From: Salvelinus alpinus
Lineage: Eukaryota; Chordata; Actinopteri; Salmoniformes; Salmonidae
Length of the DNA: 64,000 nt
NCBI RefSeq assembly: GCF_045679555.1
Contig: NC_092092.1
Location: forward strand, 20,010,469 to 20,074,468
Direction: 5' to 3'
Each line of letters starts with the position of its first letter. Position 1 is the first letter of the stretch. Position numbers and translations under genes: made by a program. The notes under the pieces are model-generated. The model did no database searches. It was not told where the DNA came from and was given only the letters and a program-made list of their open reading frames with translations. This document shows, one piece after another, positions 21,443 to 35,574 of the stretch.

Positions 21443-22217
21443 TCATGATGGCAGGATGTGGCAAACTGTTGAAGTTCAAGTACTTATATTTTCCCAGCTG
21501 ACAAAAGAAGAACAGAAACTCAACCTCAATATCGTATTAAACTCATTTAATTTTGACACACTCTTTTGACACACTTTGACACAATTCCTTTGTACATTTC
21601 TTGAAATCTTCATAACTTAATTTGACAGTGAACCTCCTTGTAGCCTACCCTGTCCCCACCCTCCTATCTCCAAATATTCAGTAAAACTAAGAGTAGAAAG
21701 TTAACAAGTACACCGTAATATCTTGTTATAACTGTCCTTGTTCTTCCTCCTGCCTGTCCACCAACACAGTCATGACTCATAACCCCAGGCTGCTACCATG
21801 ACAACCATGTCATGTGGCCTGTCCTGTTGATGCACACTAAACACAAAACAGACACTTCACTCCAAGCGCATAAAGCCACACTCACACATACACTTTCAGT
21901 TTCAGTTGAAGTCCGTTAACCCCCCGCCCCCCATGCAAATGCACTATAATTATGTATATGACGCGTGCGTACATGAGAGCATATGTGGTGTGCATTATCA
22001 TGATAATGCTCATGGACCCTCCCTAAACTTGTCTTTAATTTCTAATTTCACCAGTTGTGCCAGTTTCTCTCTCTCCCTATCTGTCTCGTTTGCATGGAAA
22101 CAGCACCATACTGTATCCTGTAAAGCTGGAAGTGAGTAACTGCTTTTATCCCCCATCAGGTTGACTTTGTACTGTTTTAGTGTCAACAAACTTGTGATGT
22201 CTATCAAAATATAGAAC

Positions 22218-22370
<153 letters not shown>

Positions 22371-22951
22371 CAGCGTATGTGCATGCATGTGTGTGAGTGT
22401 TTTACATTCAGATGTTGGTGTGGTGAGGGAGGCATATGTGTTGGCTTGGTAACCAACCTAGTATCCAGTGGCAACAGAGGTCTATTGAGCAGCCAGCGAT
22501 GGCTCTGTATTGGCTACTCTGTGCCCACCACACGCCTGTGTCACAGAGACAGTCCCTATGAAGAGTATTCACATAACAGGCATTGATTACTAAATGGGGT
22601 TATTACAGTTCACCAGTCATTGTATAAACAACACTGAGCCTGTATTTAGTCACACCTAGTAATAGACATCATCACTATCAGACACTGATGTAACGTTTAG
22701 CTATCACAACATAGACACCAGCAACTACAAGAAAACCATCAACTAGTTAACTAGTCTTTTAGCTTTGTCCTCAAAAGAAAATGAAGTCCTGCTTAAATGT
22801 CACTAGAACCAAGGTATTACCTGCTATTTACACATGTTATGTAACAAAGTTGCAAAGTTGCTTAGAAGCTAGAAGTAGAGTTGCCATGTCTGTCGGCGCC
22901 ATCTTGCCTTACAGGTATACCAGTTGTAAGTACTACGTCAAAGAGAGATAA

Positions 22952-22984
<33 letters not shown>

Positions 22985-23149
22985 CAGAGAGAGATAATTG
23001 CATCAGCATGTGTGTTTAGTTAGCTGTCCATCTATCAGCACCTGTAGCAGTTGATCTTACAACAGTTCTTTGTAAAAAACGACTTATAAACAGAAACCTG
23101 CAGGTGGCCGCAGTGAACACAGCTACCCTTTAATCACACACACACATTT

Positions 23150-23320
23150 GAGTCATTTAGCACACGCTCTTATCCAGAAAGACTTACAGTCAGTGCATTC
23201 ATCTTAAGATAACTAGGTGAGACAACCACATATCACAGTCATAGTAAGTGGATATAATAGTAATTTCCTCAATAAAGCAGCTGTCAGCAGAGTCAGTGCT
23301 AGTACTAAGAAGTCAAGTGC
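23150..23320 (-). repeat. LINE/SINE tail-derived repeat
   Basis: Begins TTGAGTCATTTAGCACACGC followed by TCTTATCCAGA, the complement of the GATAAGAGCG-type tail seen at 38968 and 46243. It then runs into CAACCACATATCACAGTCAT and AGCTGTCAGCAGAGTCAGTG, which I associate with a salmonid repeat. No coding part. Confidence 0.55.
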
Positions 23321-23699
23321 GAGTGAAAACACACACAACACACAACACACACACTCGTGCATGCACAGACGCACGCAAGCACACATTCACCAACAGTTGT
23401 CATTGCAGTTCACCAGCCATTGTCTACACAGAACTGAGCCTGTATTTAGTCACACAAGGTAATAGGCTACATCACTATCAGACACTGATGTCACCTTTAG
23501 CGATCACAACAAGACCTGTCGAGTGGTTGGTTACCACTAACAATGCTCAGCAACATTTTTCCAAATGTGCAAAGTGAAACTGAAGCCATGATGTTTGTCT
23601 CATGGTGTTAAGATCCTTAGCTTGTCTTTCATTCTCACTCTCATCCCCTGTCTCTTCCACAGAAATACTGAATAATGTGAAGGTTTGAAGGTACTGTAT

Positions 23700-23872
23700 C
23701 TATAGCAGAGCTCTTCAACCCTGGAGAGTTCCTGGAGAGCTACCCTGCTGTAGGTTTTCTCACAGTTGTAACTAACCTGATTCAGTTTATTAACCAGCTA
23801 TTTGTTAGAATCAAGTGCGCTAGATTAGGGTTAAAGTGAAAACCTACAGGACAGTAGCTCACCAAGAACAAG
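23700..23872. repeat. Foldback repeat
   Basis: The left part GAGAGCTACCCTGCTGTAGG and the right part CCTACAGGACAGTAGCTC are imperfect inverted copies, with a TAACCTGATTCAG-like core. This resembles a salmonid hairpin element. Length about 170 bp. Confidence 0.6.
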
Positions 23873-23938
23873 TTTCAAGTTTTATTAGTCGCATGTATGG
23901 GATACACCGTCCAACCAAATGCTTACTTACAGGCTCCT
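23872..23938 (-). repeat. Short antisense LINE 3' tail
   Basis: AAGTTTTATTAGTCGCATGT and AAATGCTTACTTACAGGCTC are the complement of a LINE 3' end of the CATTTCAC...GACAAATAAA type also represented at 26085-26200. Fragment only. Confidence 0.5.
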
Positions 23939-24349
23939 GAATGGTTGGACAGTCCTGATCTATAGGGACAGACACAACAAGCAGAGGAGGAGTCTTTGTC
24001 TCTGTGTCCCGCCAGTAGGCTGTCAGAGCCTGTCCCCCCAGCACTCCTACCCCCCGCTCCCCCAGCCCCCTCCCTTGTTTGGGCCACTGTGTTCAGAGAG
24101 AGCAGATGGCTCATTACCATAAATAGGACAGCTAGAGACAGAAAGAGTGTGAGGGAGAGGGGCCACCACCCCCACACCATCCAAGGGGACCATGATGCTT
24201 GCCCTGCCGCCCAAAACCCCAGGAAATAGGAGGCCGTTGCTAGGTGAGGTAGAAACACAATGCTGCCTGACTGCCTGACTGTATGACTCCCCCTACCCTC
24301 CCATTCGACCTCATCCCAGCTCACGCCCCCTCATCCCCTGCTTTGGGGA

Positions 24350-24519
<170 letters not shown>

Positions 24520-24638
24520 TCTCTGCTCCGGGGACAGTGGCTGCCTCTCTCTCTGCTGGTCAGGGACAGATGGCCGATGGGCCCTACCATTGCTACAGCT
24601 GGAGCCAGGCTGAGGGCTGAGCCAGCACAGTGGGGCCT

Positions 24639-26084
<1,446 letters not shown>

Positions 26085-26202
26085 GTGTCATTTATTCCAT
26101 TTGTGTTACTATTTTAATTGTTCAAAAAAAAAATTGCTCTGCATCGTTGGGAAGCATTTCACGGAGAAGTCTAAGTCTTATTGATTTGATTTGATTTTGA
26201 TT
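26085..26202 (+). repeat. LINE 3' tail ending in (GATTT)n
   Basis: TTGCTCTGCATCGTTGGGAA, AAGCATTTCACGG and a GATTTGATTTGATTTTGATT end correspond to the 3' terminus of a salmonid LINE with GATTTG end repeats. Strongly 5' truncated. Confidence 0.6.
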
Positions 26203-26264
26203 TGCTGTGCTGTCTCACCTCCCCAACATTGATCCTGGTTTCGGCACCCTACCTACCCTGCAGC

Positions 26265-26398
26265 CACATTCTCCTCTCCTCCCCTCTCCCCCCTGCCCTC
26301 CTCCCCTACTCTCCTCCTCCCCTCCCCTACTCTTCTCCTCCCACCCGCTACTCTCCTCCTCCCCTCCTCCCCTCCTCCCCTCCTCTCCTCTGCCATGC
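26265..26398 (+). repeat. C/T-rich low-complexity tract (CTCCTCCCCT)n
   Basis: Almost pure pyrimidine with occasional A. Open in several frames for compositional reasons only. Confidence 0.9.
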
Positions 26399-27056
26399 TT
26401 CATTACCCTGTGCTCAGTGAGGCAGAGAGAGGCAGCACACGCTTCTTTCTATCCACACACACACTGTCTGCAGCCGTGTTGCCCATAGCCACAGCCAGCC
26501 AGCCAGGCAGGCTCCCCATAGACCTAGAGTTCTTTATACAGCCCCACGCCCCTAGGCAACGGGTCACACTCACTCACAGCCCTACACCCCACTGTACACT
26601 CACGTCTACACAATAACAATGTCCACACCACTATAGTTCCACAACTAACATTTTAGCATGCTAACACTTGCCCTTTAGCTCTTTACATTTCCAACACTCT
26701 GTACACACTAACTCTATTCAAACTAATTAGGACATATACTTATGTAACACTAATAGACACTCAACCCCCATAGTGTATAGACTGTATGCCACGTTTTTGT
26801 GATGCATATCCTTGACAGTCACTGCACAGTAATTGTACACACATACATTAACTTTATTAACAAAACACACACACATGCTGCTCAGGGAACAATAGCTAGC
26901 TCCACGGCAGCCTACTATGGAGCTGATGGTGCCAGACAACATTGGCAGGGCACAAACACCACAATTGTCCCCCCAACACAAAGTGTACTTGTGCCCAAGG
27001 CAGAGTGGGGTGGATGGGATGCTGTGTAAATCAATGTGGTGGCAGTGGGACTGGTA

Positions 27057-27289
27057 CACTCTTAGATAAAAAGGTTCCAAAAGGGTTCTTCCGCTGTCCC
27101 TATAGGATAACTCTTTTGGTTCCAGGCAGAACCCTTTTGGGTTCCATGTAGAACCCTCTATAGAAAAGTCTCTACATGGAGCCCAAAAGGGTTCTACCTG
27201 GAACCAAGAAGGGTTCTTCAAATGGTTCTACTATGGGGTCAGCCAAAAAAGCCTTTAAGGTTCTATACAACACTTTTTTTCTAAGAGCA
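27057..27289. mobile_element. Foldback MITE with GGTTCC/GGAACC palindromes
   Basis: Ends CACTCTTAGATAAAAA and TTTTTTTCTAAGAGCA are inverted. The interior is an array of inverted AAAGGGTTC, GGTTCCA and AGAACCC blocks, so the whole 233 bp can fold on itself. A dispersed fish element; no ORF. Confidence 0.8.
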
Positions 27290-27802
27290 TAGAGCCCAAA
27301 GTATTCAGTGTTGTTACCTCTGGCAAGCCTTCACTGGTTACACTGAAGATGTTGAGGAAGACTTACTCTGAACCCCCTTTCACTGTAAACAACAACAACA
27401 ACAAACAACTGATGAGTGAGGATGAATACATTTACAATTTGGGATCATTTCAACATTGTAATGAACTATACTGAACATAACACAACATGTCAGAGTGGCT
27501 TGTCTATCTGTATGTCTGTCTGTCTGCCATCCGTCTGTCTTTTCATCCTCTTTCCCTTGTCAGTTAATAGACTTGCCGAGGTGTTCATTTGCCAGCATGA
27601 GGCAGTCATTACCAGTAGAAAACATAATTTAGCAGGGTAATAGAACAGTCCAGGATCAATAGGCTAATTTAATTGCCCCTGCATGTGGTTGATTGTATTG
27701 CAGGGTTATTTGCAGGAGCTTTTATAGAGAGGAATTATCCTCCCGTGTAGTTTTACTGGGGCTATAAACCATGAACCACAATCACAGCAAAGAAGAGAAA
27801 CT

Positions 27803-27887
27803 AGCCTGGTCTCAGATCTGTTTGTGCTGTCTAGTCTACTTGTTGTTGTCATAGCGACAGTACAAACAGATCTGGGACCAGGCTTAA
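27803..27887. mobile_element. 85-bp hairpin MITE
   Basis: GCCTGGTCTCAGATCTGTTT at the left and AAACAGATCTGGGACCAGGC at the right are near-perfect inverted ends around a 40-bp centre. Dispersed salmonid hairpin. Confidence 0.75.
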
Positions 27888-27889
27888 GA

Positions 27890-29355
27890 GAAACGGTTGT
27901 TATTGCTCAATAAGAAACTCTGTCCAACTGTAGTTACTACCAGCACTGAATTGGTTGCTACAATGACATAAAAGCAGGCAAAGTTCAGTGCTATGCTGTT
28001 ATATTGCTAAACTGAACTTCAGGAGTCGCCGTTTCAATGGACATTGCCGGTTGTAAACGTGATAAAAGCAGGGTAAGTCACATGCCATATATCCAAGCCT
28101 TCCTTGACAGCTTGGACAATGCCATTTCCCTAGCTGTCAGCACTCTATTGGCAGTCTAACTCATCGGGTTGGAGTTAAACTTTGCACCGCTATACTCTCC
28201 AGTTGTCCCTTTGGTCCTTCCAGGAGAAGCTGTGACCAATTGCGGTTGTAAATCCAGGTCCTGACTCCTGAGATCCCCATCAGTCAATACTTTAGTACCA
28301 AGCTTTACAACAAAGCCCAGGCCAAGCCAGGCCCAGGGACACTGCTTTGTGGGCGGTGATTGTATTTGTGTTGGTGTTACAGTATATCTCCATGCTCGGT
28401 AGTCAGGCAAAGTTGAGGATATGCCAAAACAAAATACAAAAAAGGAAGCCTGTATAATACAGAGAAGATACTTAATGTAGATACTGTGTAAACAGAGGTA
28501 GGAGCAGAATTACATAGCTGAGCAACATGTTTCGACCAACCAGTCTTCCTCAGACTGTGGATATGGAAATGGAGGCAGGGGGAGAGCTGTGGAATCCCAC
28601 TCCTCTTGAACAATCCCAGGAACTGGAGTGGTTAGATTTTCTCTAGGAAGTGGGTTGATCCCGTGATCAGAGAGAGGCGTCTATTTCATGGTCAGTGCTC
28701 CAACCAGCAACTCCCAACTCCCTATTGTGATGTTATCCTCCTTTATGGAATGTCCAACCCCCCACTCAATCCAGGTCCCCTCTCATCCTCCTAGCTGAAT
28801 AGGCCTAGCCTGGGGCCTATAGGGGCCTATTGATTTTGATCTGTGATGCCTTGGTGCCTCACACTATTGCAGCTCTCACCCTGACCTGTAAAAAGGATAG
28901 CCACTCAAGAGCAGAGAGGGATTCCTTTTCAACCACTGACTGCTCTATACAGATAAATCCCCATGGCCAATGCTGTTTAGACTGTTGGGATTCATGTGAG
29001 ATAATAATCATTTCATTCTGGCCACACTTCCTCTCCTAATCCCTGCCTTTCTGTCTTCCTGCTTCTCTTCCTGCTTAGTTATAATGGTATAGATTAAAAC
29101 TTTCTTAACGATTTTTAAACTGTTTCAAAGAAGTTAAAGAAATACCTATTAAAGGCAGAAACTCTTTTTCAACGGTTCATTGAACACAAAATGTAGACGT
29201 TGTCATTCATCTATCAGTAAACTTAGCCCGCAGCAGGACTTGGTTTAAAAAACAGGATTTACTAAGCAGCTGCTTTAACATTCCTGCATAGAAGTCTGTT
29301 ATGTCCTTTTTTATCAGTTAAAACATTGCTGATTGTTGTTTGTTCGCGTTATAGT
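27890..29355. other. No gene recognised
   Basis: Unique-looking DNA. 28490-28600 contains GAGCAACATGTTTCGACCAA and CTTCCTCAGACTG, reminiscent of a dispersed fish repeat. A 24-base word at 28895-28918 recurs exactly at 29624-29647. Confidence 0.45.
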
Positions 29356-29357
29356 GT

Positions 29358-29450
29358 TTGTGTACCAAATGGCATCCTATTCCCTTTACAGTGCACTACT
29401 TTTGACCAGGACCCATGCATTATATGAAGAATAGGGTGCCATTTGGGAAG
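29358..29450. repeat. Hairpin repeat (CCAAATGGCATCCTATTCCC)
   Basis: CCAAATGGCATCCTATTCCC at the left and GAATAGGGTGCCATTTGGGA at the right are inverted, with GTGCACTACTTTTGACCAGG between. A degraded relative is at 20183-20230 (CAAAAGTAGTAGACTACATA). Confidence 0.7.
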
Positions 29451-29654
29451 CAGACAGGGCCTGGGTGTTCATCCTGCCCTGGAGTGAATCAACAGTTCAA
29501 CAACTCATCAAAAACAATGACTATTTACATTTCTAACCTGAATAAATAGGCTGAATCAACAGAGAATTACTGGCTAATTGTTTGGCTTTAGTCTTTCTGA
29601 ATGTGTGTTCCCTTTTTCCTTCTGGATAGCCACTCAAGAGCAGAGAGTGATTAC

Positions 29655-29750
29655 TAGACAGGCCGTCATTGTAAATAAGAATTTGTTCTTAACTGACTTG
29701 CCTAGTTAAATAAAGGTTAAAATAATAATAATAATAAAATAAAAAAATAA
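29655..29750 (+). repeat. HpaI-type SINE 3' tail with (ATA)n
   Basis: AGGCCGTCATTGTAAATAAG, TTCTTAACTGACTTGCCTAG and TTAAATAAAGG, then an ATA-rich simple repeat. The tRNA-like head and the HpaI site are absent (5' truncated). Confidence 0.8.
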
Positions 29751-30430
29751 TGTTCCTACCTGCCTGTCTATTGAGTTATTTTATTGCCCCATCATTGAAG
29801 GAGGCCTTTATCAAGCTATAGATAAGAGACAGCCAGCGCCTGTTGACACAATTCATAAGGCCTGGTTAGCACAAAGGCCTGTCAAACACAGGGCTTCTGT
29901 AAACAAACCGTCTCCAGTACTGCATTTAGGATTATTACTGTAGGCTAGGGAGGAAAGGACAAGGGAGGAGCGGGAGGACAGGAATGGGTGGAGAGGGAAA
30001 GACCTAGGGACCAAAACCTGAAGAACAGATAAGTTAAAAGAAACCTGTTAACCGCACCCGGTTCTTAGGCAGGTTTTCAGGTCTTCGGTCTAAGCCGCTG
30101 CCTCTGGAGTACAATGTATCGCTGCCGGCATGGGTTTGAATCTGCTCTATCTTCTACCTTTCACCTCTATCTCTCTCCACCAATAAACATACAAAATACT
30201 TAATAAAATGAATACTGCATATATTATTATTATTTTGTATATATATATTTTTTTATCTACGGGTGTAGCTCAGCAAAGGTAAAGGGGTTTTCCTTGAAAA
30301 TCAGGATGTCCAAAGGTTTCTTGTGTTCTGTCAAACCATTTTGTTTTTGATTGCCTCCCCCCACACTTTTATAGTGAACTTTGATCGTCATGTAATGGAG
30401 TAATAAGCTTGAGTTAGGGCTGGGCTCATT

Positions 30431-30662
30431 GACAGGGTAAACAAGCAGTATTTGCATTCGCCCAAGGGCAGGTACTGCCTGTTTGTCTGTGGAGCCGTCA
30501 CTGCACACGTCACCTGGTGTAATGAAATGCAGTAAGTAACACTTACTTACTCACTTACTTACTGCATTTCATTACGCAGGTGACGTGTGCAGTGACGGCT
30601 TCACAGACAGACAGGCAGTACCTGTCCTTGGGCGAATGCAAATACTGCATGTTTACCCTGTC
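30431..30662. repeat. Near-perfect 232-bp palindrome (two ~108-bp arms)
   Basis: Left arm 30431-30539, spacer about 15 bp, right arm 30555-30662. The arms are inverted copies with only a handful of mismatches: for example GTATTTGCATTCGCCCAAGG at about 30447 matches CCTTGGGCGAATGCAAATAC at about 30626, and GTCACTGCACACGTCACCTG has its complement near 30578. The arms are not low complexity. It lies 58 bp left of a (GT)n array. A hairpin duplication is likelier than a known transposon end pair. Confidence 0.92.
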
Positions 30663-30719
30663 CGCTGGCCTTGACATCCTTATCTATGGAAATACAGCTA
30701 AATAGCTGAGCAGAGTAGG

Positions 30720-30892
<173 letters not shown>

Positions 30893-31479
30893 CTCATGAG
30901 TTTTATACTGTTTAACAACTTCAGTTTCAACTAATTAGCACAAGTTGGCCTGAGCGTAGTGATCCCCTGGGAACTTCAGGTGATGGTGTGTGCATTTGAA
31001 TGTTTTACGTGAGTGGTGTGTCTCATATCACACTCATTCTGCAAATGAAAACATTACACAGGTAGGATCATTAGGCTTTGGCCCATATGGCAATCCCAAT
31101 CGGTGTGTCTTTAGCATGATGATTCAACCTCATTCTCACCAGTGCTGTCATCGGCCTCTACTCCCTGTAAGAATATCATTTGACGGGAGCCATACAATAA
31201 AGAACAGGTGACAGAAGAAGGCAGTTCCACCGTATGACCCTTGTCCCCAATGGAACCCTCATCAGAGACCAGTCACACAAGACAAAATTTGGCCTCCCAC
31301 CTTGCAATGCAATTACACATTCTCTTTCAGAAACACACCCTGGTGGAATCCCAATTAGCAATTTAATTCAACAAAATAATTAGATCCATATCGCCACTGC
31401 TGAAGGCACAGAGTGATGAGAGCACCACTGGCTTCCTGTTTCCTCCAGCGGGCCACAGGTTAAACACCTTTCATGTGTG

Positions 31480-31612
31480 TCTGCGTGTGTGTGTGTGCAT
31501 GCATGCCCCCCTGCATGCGTGCATACGCACGTGTTTGTGTATGCAAGCCTGCCTACATAGATGTGTGTTCAGGCGTGTGTATGTGCATGCATGCGTGTGG
31601 GTGTGTGTAGTT
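31480..31612 (+). repeat. Degenerate GT/GCATGC-rich tract
   Basis: Alternating purine-pyrimidine sequence with many GTGT and GCATGC words. An old decayed GT array. Confidence 0.7.
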
Positions 31613-31884
31613 CAACAAAATGTAAATCAAAACTAGACGTTAAACTGACGTCTGTGCCCAGTCGAGAGCACGTGGGTGCATGTGTATATTAATGACATTA
31701 CCAGGCTTGTAGCAGCCATAACCTAATCTTCTGTAGAGATGCATTACAGACACGTCTATGTTAAGAGCTGCTTAAATTCAATAACAACTCCAGCACAGTG
31801 ACTGAGAGTTGTTATTGAATTTTTGAATTTGCCACTTTAATAATGATGTTTACATATCTTGCATTACTCATCTCATATGTATAT

Positions 31885-32137
31885 ACTGTATTTTATACTG
31901 TCTATTGCATCTTGCCTATGCCGCTCAGTCATTGCTCATCCATATATTTATATGTATATATTCTTATTCCATTCTTTCACTTAGATTTGTGTGTATTAGG
32001 TAGTTGTTCGGGAATTGTTAGATTACTTGTTAGATATTGCTGCATTTGCGGAATTAGAAGCACAAGAATTTCGCTACACTCGCAATAACATCTGCTAACA
32101 ATGCGTATGTGACCAATAAAATTTGATTTGATTTGAT
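31885..32137 (+). mobile_element. LINE 3' end with (GATTT)n terminus
   Basis: The 3'UTR-like sequence contains TTGCTGCATTTGCGGAATTA, AGAATTTCGCTACACTCGCA, GTATGTGACCAATAAAATTT and GATTTGATTTGATG. This is a common salmonid LINE terminus, with about 250 bp retained and no coding part. Confidence 0.7.
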
Positions 32138-32199
32138 GTTGAGTGTTACCACAATCACAGATCCTCATAGGCCAAAATATGTGTCTCCCACCTTGCAAT

Positions 32200-32342
<143 letters not shown>

Positions 32343-32494
32343 GGTTGCTCACCCTCTGGAAAGCTAACTACGGTGTGAAGAGAGTATCAGGGGGAGAAAT
32401 AGCAAGCCAGGGAAATCAGAAGAGAGTCAGAATGAAGAGGACTTGTCATTAATGGAGTGTTTTAGGAGCTCCGACAGGGTTGGAATGGAGTATT

Positions 32495-32728
32495 GCTGTG
32501 TGTGTATGTGTGTGCATGTGCGTGTGTGTGCGTGCATGTGTAGCCTTTCTTATCGGATAGCGGCCGGCAGGGGCGTGTCTGTGTTTGTCTGTTTGTGTCT
32601 GTGTGTCTGTGAGTGCGTGTGTGTGTGCAGCCTTTCTTATCGGCTAGCCGCCTGGCAGGGGAGTGTGTGTGTGTGTGTGTGTATGTGCGTGCGTGCTTGT
32701 GTGTGTACGTACGAGTGTGTGTGTGGGA
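32495..32728 (+). repeat. Degenerate GT-rich tandem region
   Basis: Two similar ~100-bp blocks, each GT-rich followed by AGCCTTTCTTATCGG (near 32542 and 32629) and a GGCAGGGG word. This suggests a short tandem duplication of a GT array with its flank. Confidence 0.7.
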
Positions 32729-32918
32729 GCTTGGAAACTTGCGGTCCGTATAAAGGGCCTGATTCATTTCCGCATGAGTGGGTCTCAGTGGGGCAGTGTC
32801 AGGCTAGCCAGGCCGCACAGATTTATAGACCATTAAAGCAGCAGGACTCCTGTTCCTCCTGACCACAATGCCACCACCACTACTAACACACTGCAGCCTG
32901 TTAATCTGACACACTGCG

Positions 32919-33068
<150 letters not shown>

Positions 33069-33199
33069 AACATACACACACACATAGTCGCATGCATGCC
33101 CAAGAGCATGAACAAAATGCAACCAAGCACGCACACACACACACACTCTTAGACACCAGTCCTGATATACTGCACACTCTCATACACACACACACACAT

Positions 33200-33345
<146 letters not shown>

Positions 33346-33446
33346 ACAGAAAATACACCGTATCTACAGATTGCATCCATCCTCATGTTTCATCCCTCCA
33401 CTACCACCTCACATACATAGTTCATCTCACACACTCAGTTCAACGG

Positions 33447-33635
33447 CTAGGCAGGTAGACTAGCGTTTAGAGCGTTGGGCCAGTAACCAAAAGGTTGCTG
33501 GTTTGAATCTGTCGATGTGCCCTTGAGCAAGGCACTTAACACTAATTTGCTCCAGGGGTGCTGTACTACTATGGCTGACCCTGTAAAACAACACATTTCA
33601 CTGCACCTATCTGGTGTATGTAACCATAAAACATA
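33447..33635 (+). mobile_element. tRNA-Lys-type SINE (HpaI/SmaI superfamily)
   Basis: The head GGTAGACTAGCGTTTAGAGC with GTTGCTGGTTTGAATC (B box) is followed by GTGCCCTTGAGCAAGGCACT and a tail with GCTCCAGGGGTGC and CACATTTCACTGCACC. The same head type is at 56727-56935. Confidence 0.75.
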
Positions 33636-33639
33636 AATT

Positions 33640-35570
33640 AGCTCCTCCTTCTCATAGGTACCTCTCCACATTTAATTTCTTCCTTCATCTCTCCTCAATC
33701 TTCTCACACTCTTCATTCCATCTACTTTATGTATCACCCTTCCATTTAGCCACCATAACCCCACCATCAACACATAACCTCCTTTTACCTATGCATCCCA
33801 TCTAACTACATTACCTAATGCTCTACTATTGCCTCTCTATTTTTCATAAATATTCTCCAAAATGAAATCCAAGGCAGACTGTTTGTGAGTGATCTGGTCT
33901 GTGCCATTCCCTCCTCCCTGAAGCAGGTATCTGGACCTATCCCTGTCAGTGGTCTCTTGGGCATAATGCTTTAGATTGTAGTAACAGATTTAAAATCAGA
34001 TTAGCACAGTTCCAGGCGCACAGACTAATGGCTCTGTCTTTTCAAGGCATCCTCAATCAGCTCCGTTGCCCTGGTGATTGCTATATCTTGTTCTCCTCTC
34101 CCATTTGCTGTCTTTACAACTTCATCATCCAGCTAGGGAAAGAGAGGAAGGAGTGATACAGGGAAGGGAGGAGAATAAAAATGAGGCAGAGTGATTCTGT
34201 GCTATAGGCTGTACGCTGCTGCTGCTGGCTGTATGGCCCTATGAATAGCTCTTAGCATGTACAGTATGGAAATGATGACACGGCAACCTGAGCAAAAGCA
34301 AAGTACAGACAGTACAGTAAGTGAATGAAGAAGATGAACTCAAGGATTATATTTTGACTTTGGTCATAAATCCTAACGCTTTCCTTCTCATACACTCTCG
34401 TAGAGTATGGCACATCTATCTACTATATCAGAATAGCAGGGAGATTGGCTATGGAAGATACCATGAATACCATTCTAAATGTATTATTATTCCTCTTTAT
34501 CTCAGCTAGGTCTGTGTGAGAGTAGACAAACACCACGTACATACACTCACAAACCGAAACATACCTGTACATTCAGAGAGGATTACATAAACAATGTAAC
34601 ATGTGAATAATGAATGTAAATCATGACCGTCAGACCTACGTCGGTGGCGACACAAGCTACATACACACAAAGGATTTATTCAAGAGAAATATAATGGTCC
34701 TTAGCTCTCCAAATATATCTATAAACAGAATGTGGCATATAGGTCAAATATATGACCTTAAAGTGTTTGATTATTCAAAGGGGCATTTTTGGGGGATGAT
34801 TCATTCCACTCCCACAAGGGAGTTTTAACCAGTAAACCAGAAACAGACAAACAGCTTCCTGCATAATTTGTCCATCCTTTCCTCTTCTCCAAGCACGAGA
34901 TAGGCCATGTGACCCAGTCACCAACAGTAGCCATGGTGAAATGTGCTGGGGGAAAAACAGAAACAGCAACTTCAGAAAGAAAACGAGTGAATGAGGACAA
35001 CTCAAAACTGAGACTTCAAATCAAAGACTTGATAGAGCACCACATGTGGGATTGTATTATTTCTTTCAAGCCTCAAAACCCAGAAAAGAAAAGAAAACAT
35101 CAACATGAAAAGGAGTTAAATGGGTTAGAACAACACTGCACCTGGGTAAACAAACACTACAGGTCCTGTTCAACCCTGTAATGGCTGGTTTACTCGAATC
35201 CAGTGTGGCTGTAGCATACCACCACCCTATGATTCACAGAAGATCCTGTTTGTCCAGTTGAACTAACTGAAGGGCATGAAGTGAAACAGGGTGTGTTTCT
35301 GTGTTTCCACTAGAAGAAGGATACAAAAGCATTGTAAATACTACAACATCCCAAACAGAGTAATGGCGTAGAAAGACATTTCAAAGTGAACAAAAAGGTA
35401 GGTCATTAATTACAAGGTAATAGAGAAATGATAAGCCTTGAACTCAACATATTGAAAGAAGAACTTTGGCAGGAAAATAAAATCTAATGGGACAGGCTAC
35501 TTTGGTAGCTTTCAGAGTTATCTCTCTGAGAGAGCTTCTAAAAACAGGATCGAAGTGGACAGAGGAGGAG
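33640..35570. other. No gene recognised
   Basis: Unique-looking DNA. The frames at 34758-35181 are lysine/glutamate-rich by composition and have no start, splice or domain support. Confidence 0.45.
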
Positions 35571-35574
35571 GTAA

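Noticed and set aside
34758..35181. Overlapping ORFs of 76-90 codons, lysine/glutamate-rich
   Set aside because: No domain, no splice context and several phases open at once; compositional.
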